This document shows, one piece after another, positions 34,152 through 44,000 of a DNA stretch of 61,971 nt. The translations under genes were made by a program, and so were the position numbers. Origin of the DNA: DATGZX01 sp035296965 (lineage in GTDB: Bacteria > Planctomycetota > Planctomycetia > Gemmatales > Gemmataceae). A model generated the notes under the pieces. The model was given only the letters and a program-made list of their open reading frames with translations, was not told where the DNA came from and ran no database searches. The DNA is taken from NCBI GenBank assembly GCA_035296965.1, contig DATGZX010000005.1:1-61971 (forward strand), given 5' to 3'. Each line of letters starts with the position of its first letter. Positions within the stretch are counted from its first letter, which is position 1.

Positions 34152-36437
34152 ATGGGAATCGCAATTGTCGTCCTGGCTATTTCCGCAGTCGCCCTCATCA
34201 CGTGGTTGCTCTTGCGGCATCCCGACTGGTTCGTTCGTCTCGTCTTCTGGGTGCCTGCACACCTGCTCTACCGGATTCAGATCGTCGGGCGAGAGAACAT
34301 CCCCGCGACCGGACCGGTACTGTTTGTCTGTAACCACGTCAGCTTCATCGATGCCTTTCTCGTTTTTCTGTCGCAAAAGCGTTTGGTGCGTTTTCTCGTG
34401 TGGGCTCCCTACACGCGCGTGCCAGGCCTGCATCTGCTCATGAAGCTTGCCCGCGCGATCCCCATCGATGGCACAGCCGGTCCGCGTGCCGTGATCCAGT
34501 CCCTCCGAGCTGCCAGCGAGGCATTGCGCAATGGCGAGGTCGTCTGCATTTTCGCGGAGGGAGCCATCACACGCACCGGGTTCCTCCTCCCATTCAACCG
34601 AGGGTTCGAGCAGATTCTTAAACGGAGCCCGGCTCCGATTATCCCGGTTTGCCTTGATCACGTCTGGGGAAGCATCTTCAGCTACCAAAGCGGGAAATTC
34701 CTCTGGAAGTGGCCGCAGAAGCTCCCTTACCCGGTCAGTATCGCATTTGGGCCGCCGATGCCGGCGAGCGCGACTGCTCTTGAAGTGCGCCAGGCGATCC
34801 AAAAGCTTTCGGCCGACTGTGCCATCCTGCGGTCGAACACGCGGCTTCCGGTTCACCGGCAGTTTGTCCGCATGGCTGCGCGCCACCCTTTCCGGCGCTG
34901 CATGATCGACCCCTATAACAACGGTCGCGTGTACAAGTATGCGGAAGCCCTGGCAGGCGCCCGGATTATCAGCCAGATGCTCCGGCCGCACGTCGCTAAC
35001 GATGAGATGGTTGGAATTTGGCTGCCGCCCAGTCCCGGGGGAGCTTTAGCCAACATCGCCTTGTCCCTCATGGGCAAACCGGCCGTCAATTTGAATTACA
35101 CGTCCTCTACGGAGCTCGTGCAATCCGGGATCCGCCAGTGCGGGTTGCGCCATATCGTTACCTCGCGCGTATTCGTCCACAAGGTCAAGCTGGATGCCGG
35201 TCCGGATGTCGAGCCCATTTACCTGGAGGATTTTCGCAAGGAGCTTCCTGCCTGGCGACGCTATTGGGAATTCTTGCTTGTGGTAGCGCTGCCTGCGCTT
35301 GTCTTGGACCGGTGGATTTATCGCCTGAGCAATCAAAAGCCCGATGACTTGGCTACCGTGATCTTTTCCAGCGGCAGCACCGGCGACCCAAAGGGCGTGA
35401 TGCTGACGCACCGTAACCTGTCTGCCAATTCCGAGTCGATGATTCAGGCCATCGATCCGCGGCCGAGCGACTTGCTTTTAGGAATTCTGCCCCTTTTCCA
35501 CGGTTTCGGCTACAACGTTACGCTCTGGGTCCCGCTGCAAGTCGGCGCATCGCTCATTTATTACCCTGATCCACGGCAGGTTAAGGAGATTGGCGAACTG
35601 TGCCGCCAATATCGCTGCACGCTTTATGTCACGACGCCGACGTTGTTGCGCTTTTGCCTGAAGCGTTGCGATCCCAACGACTTTCGATCACTGCGCATCC
35701 TCATCGTCGGTGCCGAGAAACTACCTCCGTCGCTGGCGCGAGAATTCCAGGAGAAGTTCGGCGTGCTCCCCCTGGAGGGCTACGGCTGCACGGAACTGTC
35801 TCCGGCGGCCGCCTTCAATGTTTACGATTGGGAACAGGGGGGCGTGCGCCAGATCGGCAACAAGCCGGGCACGATCGGGCAGCCCATTCCGGGCGTCGCG
35901 GCTCGAGTGGTCGATCCGGAAACGTTCACTCCTCGCCCGCCGAACCAGGATGGGATGCTGCTGATCTACGGCGCCAATGTCATGAAAGGCTATCTCGGCC
36001 GACCCGATGCCACGCGCGAAGTGATTCTTGACGGTTGGTATGTCACAGGCGACATCGCACACTTTGATGAAGACGGGTTCATTACGATTACCGACCGCCT
36101 GGCGCGGTTCAGCAAGATCGCCGGCGAGATGGTGCCGCACCAAAAGATCGAGGATGAGATCCACAAAATTCTGGAGACGGCGGACCGCATCTGCGTGGTC
36201 ACGGCCGTGCCGGATGAGCGTCGCGGAGAGCGGTTGCTCGTGTTGCATACTCCGTTCAACGGCGTCAACAAGCATCATCTTTGGGAGCAGTTGGGCAAAC
36301 GAGGCTTGCCTAACTTATGGATCCCGTCCGAGCGAGACTTCCTGGAGATTCCAGAGATTCCTGTTTTGGGCACGGGCAAGGTGGACTTGAAGCGCGTCAA
36401 AGAGATAGCCAAGGAGAAGGTCGCGGGTGACAGGTGA
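34152..36437 (+). CDS. Bifunctional acyltransferase / acyl-AMP ligase (Aas-like, without MFS part)
   Basis: About 761 aa. One or two membrane helices lie at residues 3-35. A PlsC-type acyltransferase with H62 and D67 in NHVSFID and a FAEGAITR block follows at about 45-240. An AMP-forming ligase of the ANL superfamily covers about 285-755 (IFSSGSTGDPKGVMLTHRN, LEGYGCTELSPAA, YVTGDIAHFDEDGFITITDRL, then GTGKVDLKR). This matches E. coli Aas, which loads fatty acids on acyl carrier protein and transfers them to 2-acyl-lysophospholipids, but the MFS flippase of Aas relatives is missing. The ATG at 34152 is preferred over an upstream TTG. Confidence 0.85.
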   Translation: MGIAIVVLAISAVALITWLLLRHPDWFVRLVFWVPAHLLYRIQIVGRENIPATGPVLFVCNHVSFIDAFLVFLSQKRLVRFLVWAPYTRVPGLHLLMKLARAIPIDGTAGPRAVIQSLRAASEALRNGEVVCIFAEGAITRTGFLLPFNRGFEQILKRSPAPIIPVCLDHVWGSIFSYQSGKFLWKWPQKLPYPVSIAFGPPMPASATALEVRQAIQKLSADCAILRSNTRLPVHRQFVRMAARHPFRRCMIDPYNNGRVYKYAEALAGARIISQMLRPHVANDEMVGIWLPPSPGGALANIALSLMGKPAVNLNYTSSTELVQSGIRQCGLRHIVTSRVFVHKVKLDAGPDVEPIYLEDFRKELPAWRRYWEFLLVVALPALVLDRWIYRLSNQKPDDLATVIFSSGSTGDPKGVMLTHRNLSANSESMIQAIDPRPSDLLLGILPLFHGFGYNVTLWVPLQVGASLIYYPDPRQVKEIGELCRQYRCTLYVTTPTLLRFCLKRCDPNDFRSLRILIVGAEKLPPSLAREFQEKFGVLPLEGYGCTELSPAAAFNVYDWEQGGVRQIGNKPGTIGQPIPGVAARVVDPETFTPRPPNQDGMLLIYGANVMKGYLGRPDATREVILDGWYVTGDIAHFDEDGFITITDRLARFSKIAGEMVPHQKIEDEIHKILETADRICVVTAVPDERRGERLLVLHTPFNGVNKHHLWEQLGKRGLPNLWIPSERDFLEIPEIPVLGTGKVDLKRVKEIAKEKVAGDR

Positions 36438-36497
36438 CAGCTCCTTGAAGCGGGCGAACAATACTTCTTCGATTGCACCAGCCTTTCCTCCGGAAAC

Positions 36498-37259
36498 ATG
36501 TCGTTAAAAGACTGCCGAGTCGTTCTGGTCCGGCCGAGTTTTCCCGGCAACGTGGGAGCGACCGCGCGGGTAATGCGCAATTTTGGCTATGGGCAGCTCA
36601 CTCTGGTCGCCCCAAAGGCGGATCTCAACGACCGCGAAGCGCGCCGGCTTTCCACCCACGGAGAGGAGATCCTGGATCAGGCCCGCGTTGTCGATTCCCT
36701 TGCGGAAGCAATTGCCGATTGCGTAGTGGTCGCTGGAACTTCTGCAAGAACGGGAAAGCTGATCCGAGGGCAGTTCGGGCCCCCCGAAGCAATCATGCCG
36801 CATCTGGCGACGGCACTCAGCCGCGTTCCAGTTGCGCTCGTATTCGGACCGGAGACGAACGGCCTCACGAATGAAGAGGTGACGTGCTGCCATCATCTCA
36901 TCACGATCCCCGCCGACCCGGCTTACCCGGCCTTGAATCTTGCACAGGCCGTGACCATCTGCCTCTACCTCCTGCGCCGCGAGTGTGAGCAAACGCAGGA
37001 CAAGGTGGCTATTGCTAGGCCCGCCTCCTTTGCCGATCAGGAGCGGATGTTCGAGCATTTACGCGGCGCCCTCGAGGAGATCCACTTCCTCTACGGCCCC
37101 AAAGCGGATGCACTGATGCACTCGCTTCGGCACGTGATCGGCCGAGCCAGACCGACAGACATGGAAGTGGGCGTGCTGTTTGGACTGGCGCGACAGATTC
37201 ACTGGTACGCTGCGCATCACCGCGAAACGGCGGGCCCGTTGGCTCCAGAGGAATTCTAG
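36498..37259 (+). CDS. TrmJ-type SPOUT RNA methyltransferase
   Basis: 253 aa. VVLVRPSFPGNVGATARVMRNFG is the N-terminal signature of the TrmJ/TrmH family. VFGPETNGLTNEE and LNLAQAVTICLYLL are motifs 2 and 3 of the trefoil-knot SAM site, with TSARTGK between. The best-known member methylates the ribose of tRNA position 32; rRNA targets are possible. The C-terminal region (HLRGALEEIHFL...) is helical, as in TrmJ. It begins 60 bases after the acyl ligase gene on the same strand and may be co-transcribed. Confidence 0.85.
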   Translation: MSLKDCRVVLVRPSFPGNVGATARVMRNFGYGQLTLVAPKADLNDREARRLSTHGEEILDQARVVDSLAEAIADCVVVAGTSARTGKLIRGQFGPPEAIMPHLATALSRVPVALVFGPETNGLTNEEVTCCHHLITIPADPAYPALNLAQAVTICLYLLRRECEQTQDKVAIARPASFADQERMFEHLRGALEEIHFLYGPKADALMHSLRHVIGRARPTDMEVGVLFGLARQIHWYAAHHRETAGPLAPEEF

Positions 37260-37306
37260 CCAACCAAACTCCCTTTCGATTCATCAGGATTGGTGGGACT
37301 ACCAAC

Positions 37307-38323
37307 ATGCCCGCGGGCGACCAACAATTTGCCGACCAGGACACGCCTTGGAAGGAAGCATTGGACCGCTTCCTCGGTCCATTTCTCGCGTTCTTTTTTC
37401 CGAACATCCATGCAGCGATCGATTGGGAGCATGGCTACGAGTCCCTGGACAAGGAATTGCATCAGATCATTCGGGACGCCAAATTGGGCAAGCGCCTGGC
37501 GGACAAGCTCTTCAAAGTCTGGCGCCAGGATGGTGTGGAGACCTGGTTGCTGATCCATGCCGAGGTCCAGGGCCGCCCCGAAAAGAAGTTTTCAGAGCGA
37601 ATGTTCGTCTACAATTACCGCGGCTTCGAGTTGTATAATCGACCGGTGGTGAGCCTGGCGCTGCTCTGCGACGACCGGCCCGGCTGGCGGCCAAACCAGT
37701 TCACCATGAGCAACTGGGGCTGCAAGATCGGGATTGAGTTTCCGGTGGTCAAGCTACTGGACTATGCAGACTCCGAAGCGGAGTTAGCAAACAGCAACAA
37801 CCTGTTTGCACCAGTTGTGCGCGCCCACTTGAAGGGCCAGGCGACCCGGCGTGATCCAGCTACGCGAAAGTACTGGAAGGTGACGCTGGTCAAGAGTCTC
37901 TATGAACACGGATGGAACGCAGAGGAAGTTCGGCAACTCTTTCGGATCATCGACTGGCTCATGGATCTCCCGAAAGAACTGCAACTGAGTTTCCGCGACG
38001 AAATGTTTCGCTACGAGAAGGAGAAAAAGATGCCATACGTCACGAGTATTGAACGGCTAGCCTTGGAAGAAGGAAGACAGAAAGGACTCGAAGAAGGACT
38101 GGAAAAAGGTCTGGAGAAAGGACGTGAAGAAGGACGTGAAGAAGGACGTGAAGAGATGATGAAAAAAGCCATTGCCTTGGCTCTGGAAGCCAAGTTCGGT
38201 CCGGCAGCGACCAAGCTCGTGCAGAAAGTTTATGACACTCACGAACTCCCGAAAGTGCGGCGTCTTTTTGCCGCTGTGAATAGCATCACATCTGCCGCCG
38301 AAGTGCGCCGCCTACTCCGCTGA
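37307..38323 (+). CDS. Rpn/PD-(D/E)XK nuclease family protein
   Basis: 338 aa. About residues 10-190 read like the Rpn/YhgA-type PD-(D/E)XK nuclease fold: DKELHQIIRDAKLGKRLADKLFKVW, then WLLIHAEVQGRPEKKFSERMFVYNYR with the catalytic Glu-x-Gln, and SLALLCDD. About 245-290 is a highly regular Glu/Lys/Gly helix (EEGRQKGLEEGLEKGLEKG). The tail ends VRRLLR. Rpn proteins promote recA-independent recombination or act as toxins. The ATG is at 37307, 47 bases after trmJ. A C-terminal copy follows downstream. Confidence 0.8.
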   Translation: MPAGDQQFADQDTPWKEALDRFLGPFLAFFFPNIHAAIDWEHGYESLDKELHQIIRDAKLGKRLADKLFKVWRQDGVETWLLIHAEVQGRPEKKFSERMFVYNYRGFELYNRPVVSLALLCDDRPGWRPNQFTMSNWGCKIGIEFPVVKLLDYADSEAELANSNNLFAPVVRAHLKGQATRRDPATRKYWKVTLVKSLYEHGWNAEEVRQLFRIIDWLMDLPKELQLSFRDEMFRYEKEKKMPYVTSIERLALEEGRQKGLEEGLEKGLEKGREEGREEGREEMMKKAIALALEAKFGPAATKLVQKVYDTHELPKVRRLFAAVNSITSAAEVRRLLR

Positions 38324-38381
38324 TGCGGAGTGCCTCGCAGAAAAATCCGGCCCGCAACTTGTTCGAGTGGGAGGAGAAGCG

Positions 38382-38639
38382 ATGCCCTATATTACAAGCA
38401 TAGAGCGGATGGCCTACGAGGAAGGACGACGCATTGGACTTGAAGAGGCCCGAAATGAAGGACGCGTAGAAGGATGGAAATATGTCATTGCTCTATTTTT
38501 GGAAGCCAAGTTTGGCCCGCCGTCGATAAAGCTTCTACGGAAAGTGAACGACATGCACGATAGCCAGAAGCTGGAAAGTCTCTATGCCGCTTTGCTCTCC
38601 ACGACAACGCTTTCCGAAGTGCGCCGCCTTCTTCGTTGA
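38382..38639 (+). CDS. Short paralogue of the Rpn protein C-terminus
   Basis: 85 aa, MPYITSIERMAYEEGRRIGLEE... through EVRRLLR, matching the last about 90 residues of the upstream Rpn-family protein (MPYVTSIERLALEEGRQKGLEE...). It has its own GGGAGGAGAAG ribosome site ahead of the ATG, so it may be a translated stand-alone tail, not just a remnant. The nuclease part is absent. It could be a decayed second copy whose N-terminal half was deleted, or an inhibitor-like fragment that multimerises with the full protein; the latter is conjecture. Confidence 0.7.
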   Translation: MPYITSIERMAYEEGRRIGLEEARNEGRVEGWKYVIALFLEAKFGPPSIKLLRKVNDMHDSQKLESLYAALLSTTTLSEVRRLLR

Positions 38640-38724
38640 CACAACCGTCAGTTCGCCGGGATTTGGTTTGAGCCGTCCGGGATGAAATGCCAAGGCCTTC
38701 TTGCAAAGACGCCGCGAGCTATCG

Positions 38725-39435
38725 TCACTTCCGAAAATTCTCTTTGTCAGCCTGAGACTTCCCGCTCGACTCCTTATCCACGCGCAACCGAAAGGCCTTT
38801 CGGCGGGCTTGCAGTCGATAGGCTTCCGCAAGGAGTCGCCGGCGATTCTCTTCTGCTTGTGATGTCCCAAAGAGCCCGTCGCCAAAACACTTGGCGACCT
38901 TTGTCTCTGCAAGCAATCGTGCTTCAAAATCAGTCGTGGTCTCGAACGTGCCGTCCGCACGAAGATGAACGGGCGTAACGCCACGTTCGATAAGAGCAGG
39001 TGAAACCATCAAGCCCCGATGGCAGACGATTGGATCTTCTTCGGAGCAAAGGATTGCTACCTTATACTGAGCAACTGCCAGGCAAAGCCGATCAATGCCG
39101 TGGTTAAAAGTCTCGGTAGCACGCATACGCTCATAGTTGACCCTGCCGTCCGCGTCGTACAGCTCGAGGGAATCGGGCCTACCGCCGAGCTGATCGCCAA
39201 GAAAGGCGTACACGATCTGGCATGACTGTAGTCCCGCCTGCAGCGATTTCTGGTTGAACTGAGGATGCCAACGGCTGAAAGGATGGGAGCGCACGTCGGC
39301 AATCGCGGTGACTCCGGCACTCTGAAGCAGTTTCACGAAGATCGCGAACTCGTGAGTCGAATGGCCAATGCTGAAGAAGCATGGTGCTGTCATGCGCTTG
39401 CAACTCAAACGGATTCCGGAGGAGGGATGAGCCAT
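38725..39435 (-). CDS. DUF488 family protein
   Basis: About 236 aa. FFSIGHSTHE near the start, IADVRSHPFSRW and ILCSEEDPIVCHRGL are the conserved blocks of DUF488 (conserved Cys-His pair). The function is unknown; links to DNA or RNA metabolism have been suggested from context in other genomes. The C-terminal tail is basic (RRKAFRLRVDKESSGKSQADKENFRK). The ATG at 39435 lies seven bases after the upstream small gene and behind GAGGAAGAGGAG, so it is in an operon with that gene and the pseudouridine synthase. Confidence 0.75.
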   Translation of the reverse strand: MAHPSSGIRLSCKRMTAPCFFSIGHSTHEFAIFVKLLQSAGVTAIADVRSHPFSRWHPQFNQKSLQAGLQSCQIVYAFLGDQLGGRPDSLELYDADGRVNYERMRATETFNHGIDRLCLAVAQYKVAILCSEEDPIVCHRGLMVSPALIERGVTPVHLRADGTFETTTDFEARLLAETKVAKCFGDGLFGTSQAEENRRRLLAEAYRLQARRKAFRLRVDKESSGKSQADKENFRK

Positions 39436-39442
39436 GTTGGTG

Positions 39443-39715
39443 TCACTCCTCTTCCTCCCGCGGTTCACGCCAGTCTGCCAGGATTCTTTCTACTTGTTCC
39501 ACATCTTCATCGCTGACTCCCTCGCGGCGGCGGTAGCGACGGCGGAGGCTGTCCAGCACATGCTCCCACATCGCGCGGGTCGGTTTCAACCCACGGGTCC
39601 ATTCGCCACGACGTTGCAGCTTCCAGCGGAATTGCCAAACCCTGGCAAAGCGCTCGGCGCAGAGGAAGCGCCTCTGGCCGGTCTCCGGGTCGGTGTCCGT
39701 CCATTTAACTTGCAT
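39443..39715 (-). CDS. Small hypothetical protein in the RluA operon
   Basis: 90 aa, MQVKWTDTDPETGQRRFLCAERFARVWQFRWKLQRRGEW..., ending in an acidic tail (WREPREEEE). The start overlaps the 3' end of the pseudouridine synthase gene by 11 bases and the stop is seven bases before the DUF488 start, which argues it is real and co-transcribed. Middle region is Arg-rich (RRRYRRREG). No family is recognised; an RNA-binding role is possible given its operon but unproven. Confidence 0.6.
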   Translation of the reverse strand: MQVKWTDTDPETGQRRFLCAERFARVWQFRWKLQRRGEWTRGLKPTRAMWEHVLDSLRRRYRRREGVSDEDVEQVERILADWREPREEEE

Positions 39716-40721
39716 GGCCTGGTTTCGGGTTTGCATTCGCACTGGGCTGCTTACTCTTGACGGCGCGGCCGCGCAGCCGATCCCAGAGTGCCTGCAGGTC
39801 CGCCGGCAGCGGCATCGTCCAGTGGAGTGCCGCACCCGTGACGGGATGGACAAGGCCTAGTTCCGTCGCATGCAGTGCCAGGCGCGGCGCACCGCTCGCA
39901 TCCGGGAAGACATCTCCGCTTCGGCTACGATTGTAAACCTTCTCTCCACAGACCGGATGGCCAAGCTCCGCAACGTGGATGCGAATCTGGTGCGTTCGGC
40001 CTGTTTCCAGCCGGCAGGAGAGAAGCGTGTATTCGGGCAGCCGTTCTTCCACCTCGACGTACGTGATGGCCTCCTTGCCCAGGCTCGCGATGGTCGTGCT
40101 GCCGCGGCGCCCGTCACCCCGATTACGAGCCAGGTGGGTGGCTATCCGCTGCGACGGCAGCGTACCGGGCACAATGGCCAGGTAGCGGCGGATCACGGTA
40201 TGGCGGCGGAACTGTCTCCCCACGGAGCGCTCGGCGTCCACCGTGCGCGCGAATACGACGAGGCCGCTGGTTTCCTTGTCCAAGCGCTGCACGATTCGCA
40301 GGCGCGGCAGCTTTCCTTTCGGCAATCTCCCTTGCTCTCGTGCGATCAGCTTCGGCACCAGATCCTCCAACGTCGGAGACAATCTCTTGCGCCGCTCGTT
40401 CCAAGATTTTTCCGAAGGATGACGCACCGTGGACAATCCCGACGGCTTCTCCACCACGACCAGGTGTTCGTCGAGGTAGCGGATGACGATATTTTCGTGC
40501 GTACGCGGCTTCGGGGCCGGTCGGGCAAGGAATTCCAGCGCGTCTCCCTCGCGCAGCCTTCGTGCGGCATCCAGGCACAGATCGCCAAGAACCTTCACAC
40601 GCCGCCCTGCTACCATCCGGCGCACGCCGTTCCAGGAGGAATCGGGCAGGTGCGACCGCAAGATAGCGGCAACCGTTTGGCCAGCTTGGTCGGCAGTGAC
40701 CGTAATGATTCGAGAGGACAT
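39705..40721 (-). CDS. RluA-family RNA pseudouridine synthase with S4 domain
   Basis: 338 aa. An S4-like RNA-binding domain lies at residues 1-80 (WNGVRRMVAGRRVKVLGDLCLDAARRLREGD). The catalytic domain has the invariant Asp in RIVQRLDKETSGLVVFA, the VVEKPSGLSTV block, and RLETGRTHQIRIHVAELGHPV. It isomerises uridines in rRNA or tRNA (RluD/RluC/TruC group); the exact site is unclear. First gene of the operon with the 90-aa protein and DUF488 protein. The C-terminus is a low-complexity basic tail (SKQPSANANPKPGHAS). Confidence 0.85.
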   Translation of the reverse strand: MSSRIITVTADQAGQTVAAILRSHLPDSSWNGVRRMVAGRRVKVLGDLCLDAARRLREGDALEFLARPAPKPRTHENIVIRYLDEHLVVVEKPSGLSTVRHPSEKSWNERRKRLSPTLEDLVPKLIAREQGRLPKGKLPRLRIVQRLDKETSGLVVFARTVDAERSVGRQFRRHTVIRRYLAIVPGTLPSQRIATHLARNRGDGRRGSTTIASLGKEAITYVEVEERLPEYTLLSCRLETGRTHQIRIHVAELGHPVCGEKVYNRSRSGDVFPDASGAPRLALHATELGLVHPVTGAALHWTMPLPADLQALWDRLRGRAVKSKQPSANANPKPGHAS

Positions 40722-41097
40722 TGCGGATTGTTCTATCTTGCTTTGCGCGGCCGGCGCCGTGCCGTTTTACGTCCGGGGCGATAGCCTCGCCCTCAAGTGG
40801 AAGCCTCTTCCTTGTGGCCACTATCCCGTCCGTCGCTGGATTCCGTCGCTCACGCGGTGGAGCGGGAATCGTATGTCAGTTTATACTGAGATGGCAGCAA
40901 GAGGAAGCGAACGCCGACCGCTACCAATATTGCGTCTTCACCCTTGTGTCGATCAACGAAGGGTAGTTTCCTACTCGCCACGGTTGTAACGTGCTTCGGC
41001 GTGTCGGTCCTCCGCGCGCAAGGTCGTGTGCTGGACCAGAGCCCTCACCCGCTGCCCGGGGGCCATTCCAGCTGATCGGCAGCTGGGGGGGTCGTGC
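40722..41097. other. Intergenic region, no gene seen
   Basis: Between the 5' end of the RluA-type gene and the 3' end of the sigma-WD40 gene, so it should hold the operon promoter. No repeat or ribosome site for a plus-strand gene was found. Confidence 0.5.
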
Positions 41098-44000
41098 TTA
41101 ACGTCCGAATGGCTTGCGCAGATCAAGCCGCTGCAGCGAGTCCCTGGCCTCGCGCGTCAACCGAGCTGTCGGGATTCCCATGCTCCAACTTGCCAACAAT
41201 TGGCGAGCTGTCGGTATCCGTATCTGCTCCACGGCCTCCACAGCTCGCAGCAGACGCAGCTGGCCCGGTGAATGCTCCGGTTCAAGTTGGTCCAGCAATG
41301 CGACAATACGCCGACTAACTTCCAACGACGGTTTTCTCTGCAAGGTCTGTTCGAGAGCTAGTCGTACCGACTCTCCCAGTTTCGCCAACTCCTCATTGGC
41401 CTTGGTCCGCACCGCGAAGTCGTCACTGTCGAGCTCACGAATCAATCGAGCCGTTTGCTTCGCGTCTGCTTCGTTCACGGGCCGGATCCGCTGCTTGAAC
41501 TGTGCGATCGTTTGCTCCGAGTCGGCCACGAGCGCCTGCAAGGCCCGATACGCTTGCTGACCATCGGGTTTGGCCAAGTCGTTCCAACGGCTTTCCCACT
41601 CCTGGCGCGTCAAGAGCTGGTAGCGCGGCCGGGAATAGAGCTGCCGGCCCGTCGCGTCCCAGAAGAGAGCGGTGCTATCATCCCCGATCGAGGCGAGTAC
41701 GCTACCATCCTGGGAAAAAGTTAACCTGCTTATGCGATAATCCTGCCCGTGAAAGCGGCAGCGTTCCTTCCCGGTAGCCACTTCCCACAAATGGACTGTT
41801 TCCCCAAAGCCTGCTGACGCGAGCATTCGGCCATCAGGTGAATAGGCGATTGAAACAATTGCCGTGTTCCCGGCCGGTTCGTGGGCTTCAAATGAACGCA
41901 GCTCTTTGCCTGTTTTCACATTCCACAGACGGATTAAAGGGTCGTTCGAGCCGCACGCTGAGGCTGCTGTTGTTCCATCGGGCGCGAAGGCAACTGCCAT
42001 GACCCAATCGTTGTGGTCCTTGAAAGCCCGAATCTCCGTATTAGTATTCCAGTCCCACAAGCGCATGGTCTTATCCAAACCGCCGGAGAGTAACATTTGC
42101 CCGTCCGGAGAAAAAGCCACGCCATATACCGGGCCCTGAGAATGGCCCGTGAGCCGGCGCAATGGCTTGCCCGTCCCGGTTTGCCATAGCTGAATAGAAC
42201 CGTCGCCATTGGCGGAGGCAAGCACTTGACCATTGGGCGTGAACGCCAAATCGAACCCGTCGTTGATATCGGTGTCCCAGCGGAATAACTTGGTGGCAGT
42301 GGCGGTATTCCATAACGTCGTCTTGCCGTGTCCCGCCGTGGCCACAAGCCGGCCGTCGTGCGAGATTGCCAGGGTACGAATGCCCGGTTGCTCGCCGCCG
42401 AAGCATCGACGTTCCTGCTGCGTATCCGTATCCCACAACCGGATAGTTCCCTCCCAGCTGACGGTAGCCATGGTGAGGCCATCCCCGGTATAAGCGAGAC
42501 TTCTGATGCCTTCTCGGATCGCACTGGCGGGGAAAACGATCTTGCCGGTCGCTGTCTCCCAAAGCTGAAGTGCATTACCTTGGACAGCCAATAAATGCTT
42601 CCCATCGGCAGAGAAAGCCATTGGATAGGATGAGCCACCTCCATAGCCGACGAACTGGCGGAGCATTTCTCCACTCTTGGCGTCCCACAAAAGGATTGTA
42701 TCGCCATTGCTCCGCACCGCGATCATCTTGCCCTCCGGGGACCAGCGGATACCGTCAACGATGCCGGGTGCCTGAATACGGCGAATCTCCTTGCCGCTCG
42801 CCGGATCCCAGACACGGACCGTCTTGTCCATACTCGCGGTGACAAGCTGCTTGCCGTCGGGGGCGAAATCGAGACAGCGCACTTCGCCTTGGTGACCTCG
42901 GCAGCAGCAAACTTGCTTCAAGGAGGGCATTTCCCATAGGGCGATTTCATTGTTGGAGCCAGCTGTGGCCAGGAGTTTGCCATCTGGCGAGAAAGCGACG
43001 GCGTGGATGGTTTCAGAAGCCAGGGGAAGCATGCGGCGCTCGTTTGACGGGAGATCCAGCAGTCTTGCCCCTTGGTTGGGGACACCACCAAGAACTATCG
43101 TGCGTTTATCCGGTGAAAAGACGACATAGCGAGTGACGCCTTGCTGGCGGAGAACTTCTTTGCCACTGGCAACGTCCCAGAGAGCCAACTCCGTCCCCCA
43201 CCCGGCTGCGGCGAGAAGCTTCCCATCCGGCGAAAAAGCCACACTATCGACCGGACTGGCACCTAGGCCTTTTCCGCCGAGATGGAATTGCCGCACCTCC
43301 TTGCCCGTCTTCGCATCCCAGAGGCGAACGCGCTCGTCACTTCCACCCGACGCTAGCAGCGTCCCGTCCGGTGAATAGGCGATGCCGTTCACCCACCCGG
43401 CATGTCGTAAACGTGTCGTTCCCAAGCGAGCCACCGCGCCAGCCGGCAGAGGATCGCCGAAGTGATCGGGCTGCGGCTTCTTTTTCGCCTGCGCAAGCAG
43501 CGGCGCGGCCGGTGAACGCGCGGGAGGTCTCTGCGGCTCAGATGCATTTTGCAAAGGCAGGCCAGCTCCCAGACCAACCGCCGTCCCCAGAATCAAAATG
43601 AAGGCAAGAGTCTTCAGCTTCAACTCGGGCATCATCCCGCCGGCCAGGACGCTAATTGCAGCAGGGACAGGGCCGCTGATATGATGCAACGATTCGGCCA
43701 ACAGTTTCTCCGGCACGATGGCCGGCGTCAGCAACGCCACTGCACCTACCGAGAGATCGCTACCGCGCTGCGTCAGCCGTCGCCGCAGTCGCTCGCGGCC
43801 ACGTGCCAGCCGCCCGCGCACCGAGCCGATGCTCCAGCCGAGCAGCCGCGACGCTTCCTCGACCGTCCGTCCTTGCAGGAGGCAGAGCAAGAACGGCAAC
43901 CGATACACTTCCGGCAAGCGCGCGACTTCCGTATCCAACAACGCCAACAATTCTCGGCCGCTAAGCGCATCTAGCGGATTCGGCCGAATATCCATCGGCT

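Noticed and set aside
33978..34991. 337-aa open frame on the minus strand
   Set aside because: Shadow of the acyltransferase-ligase gene; composition is Asp/Arg/His-rich without domain content.
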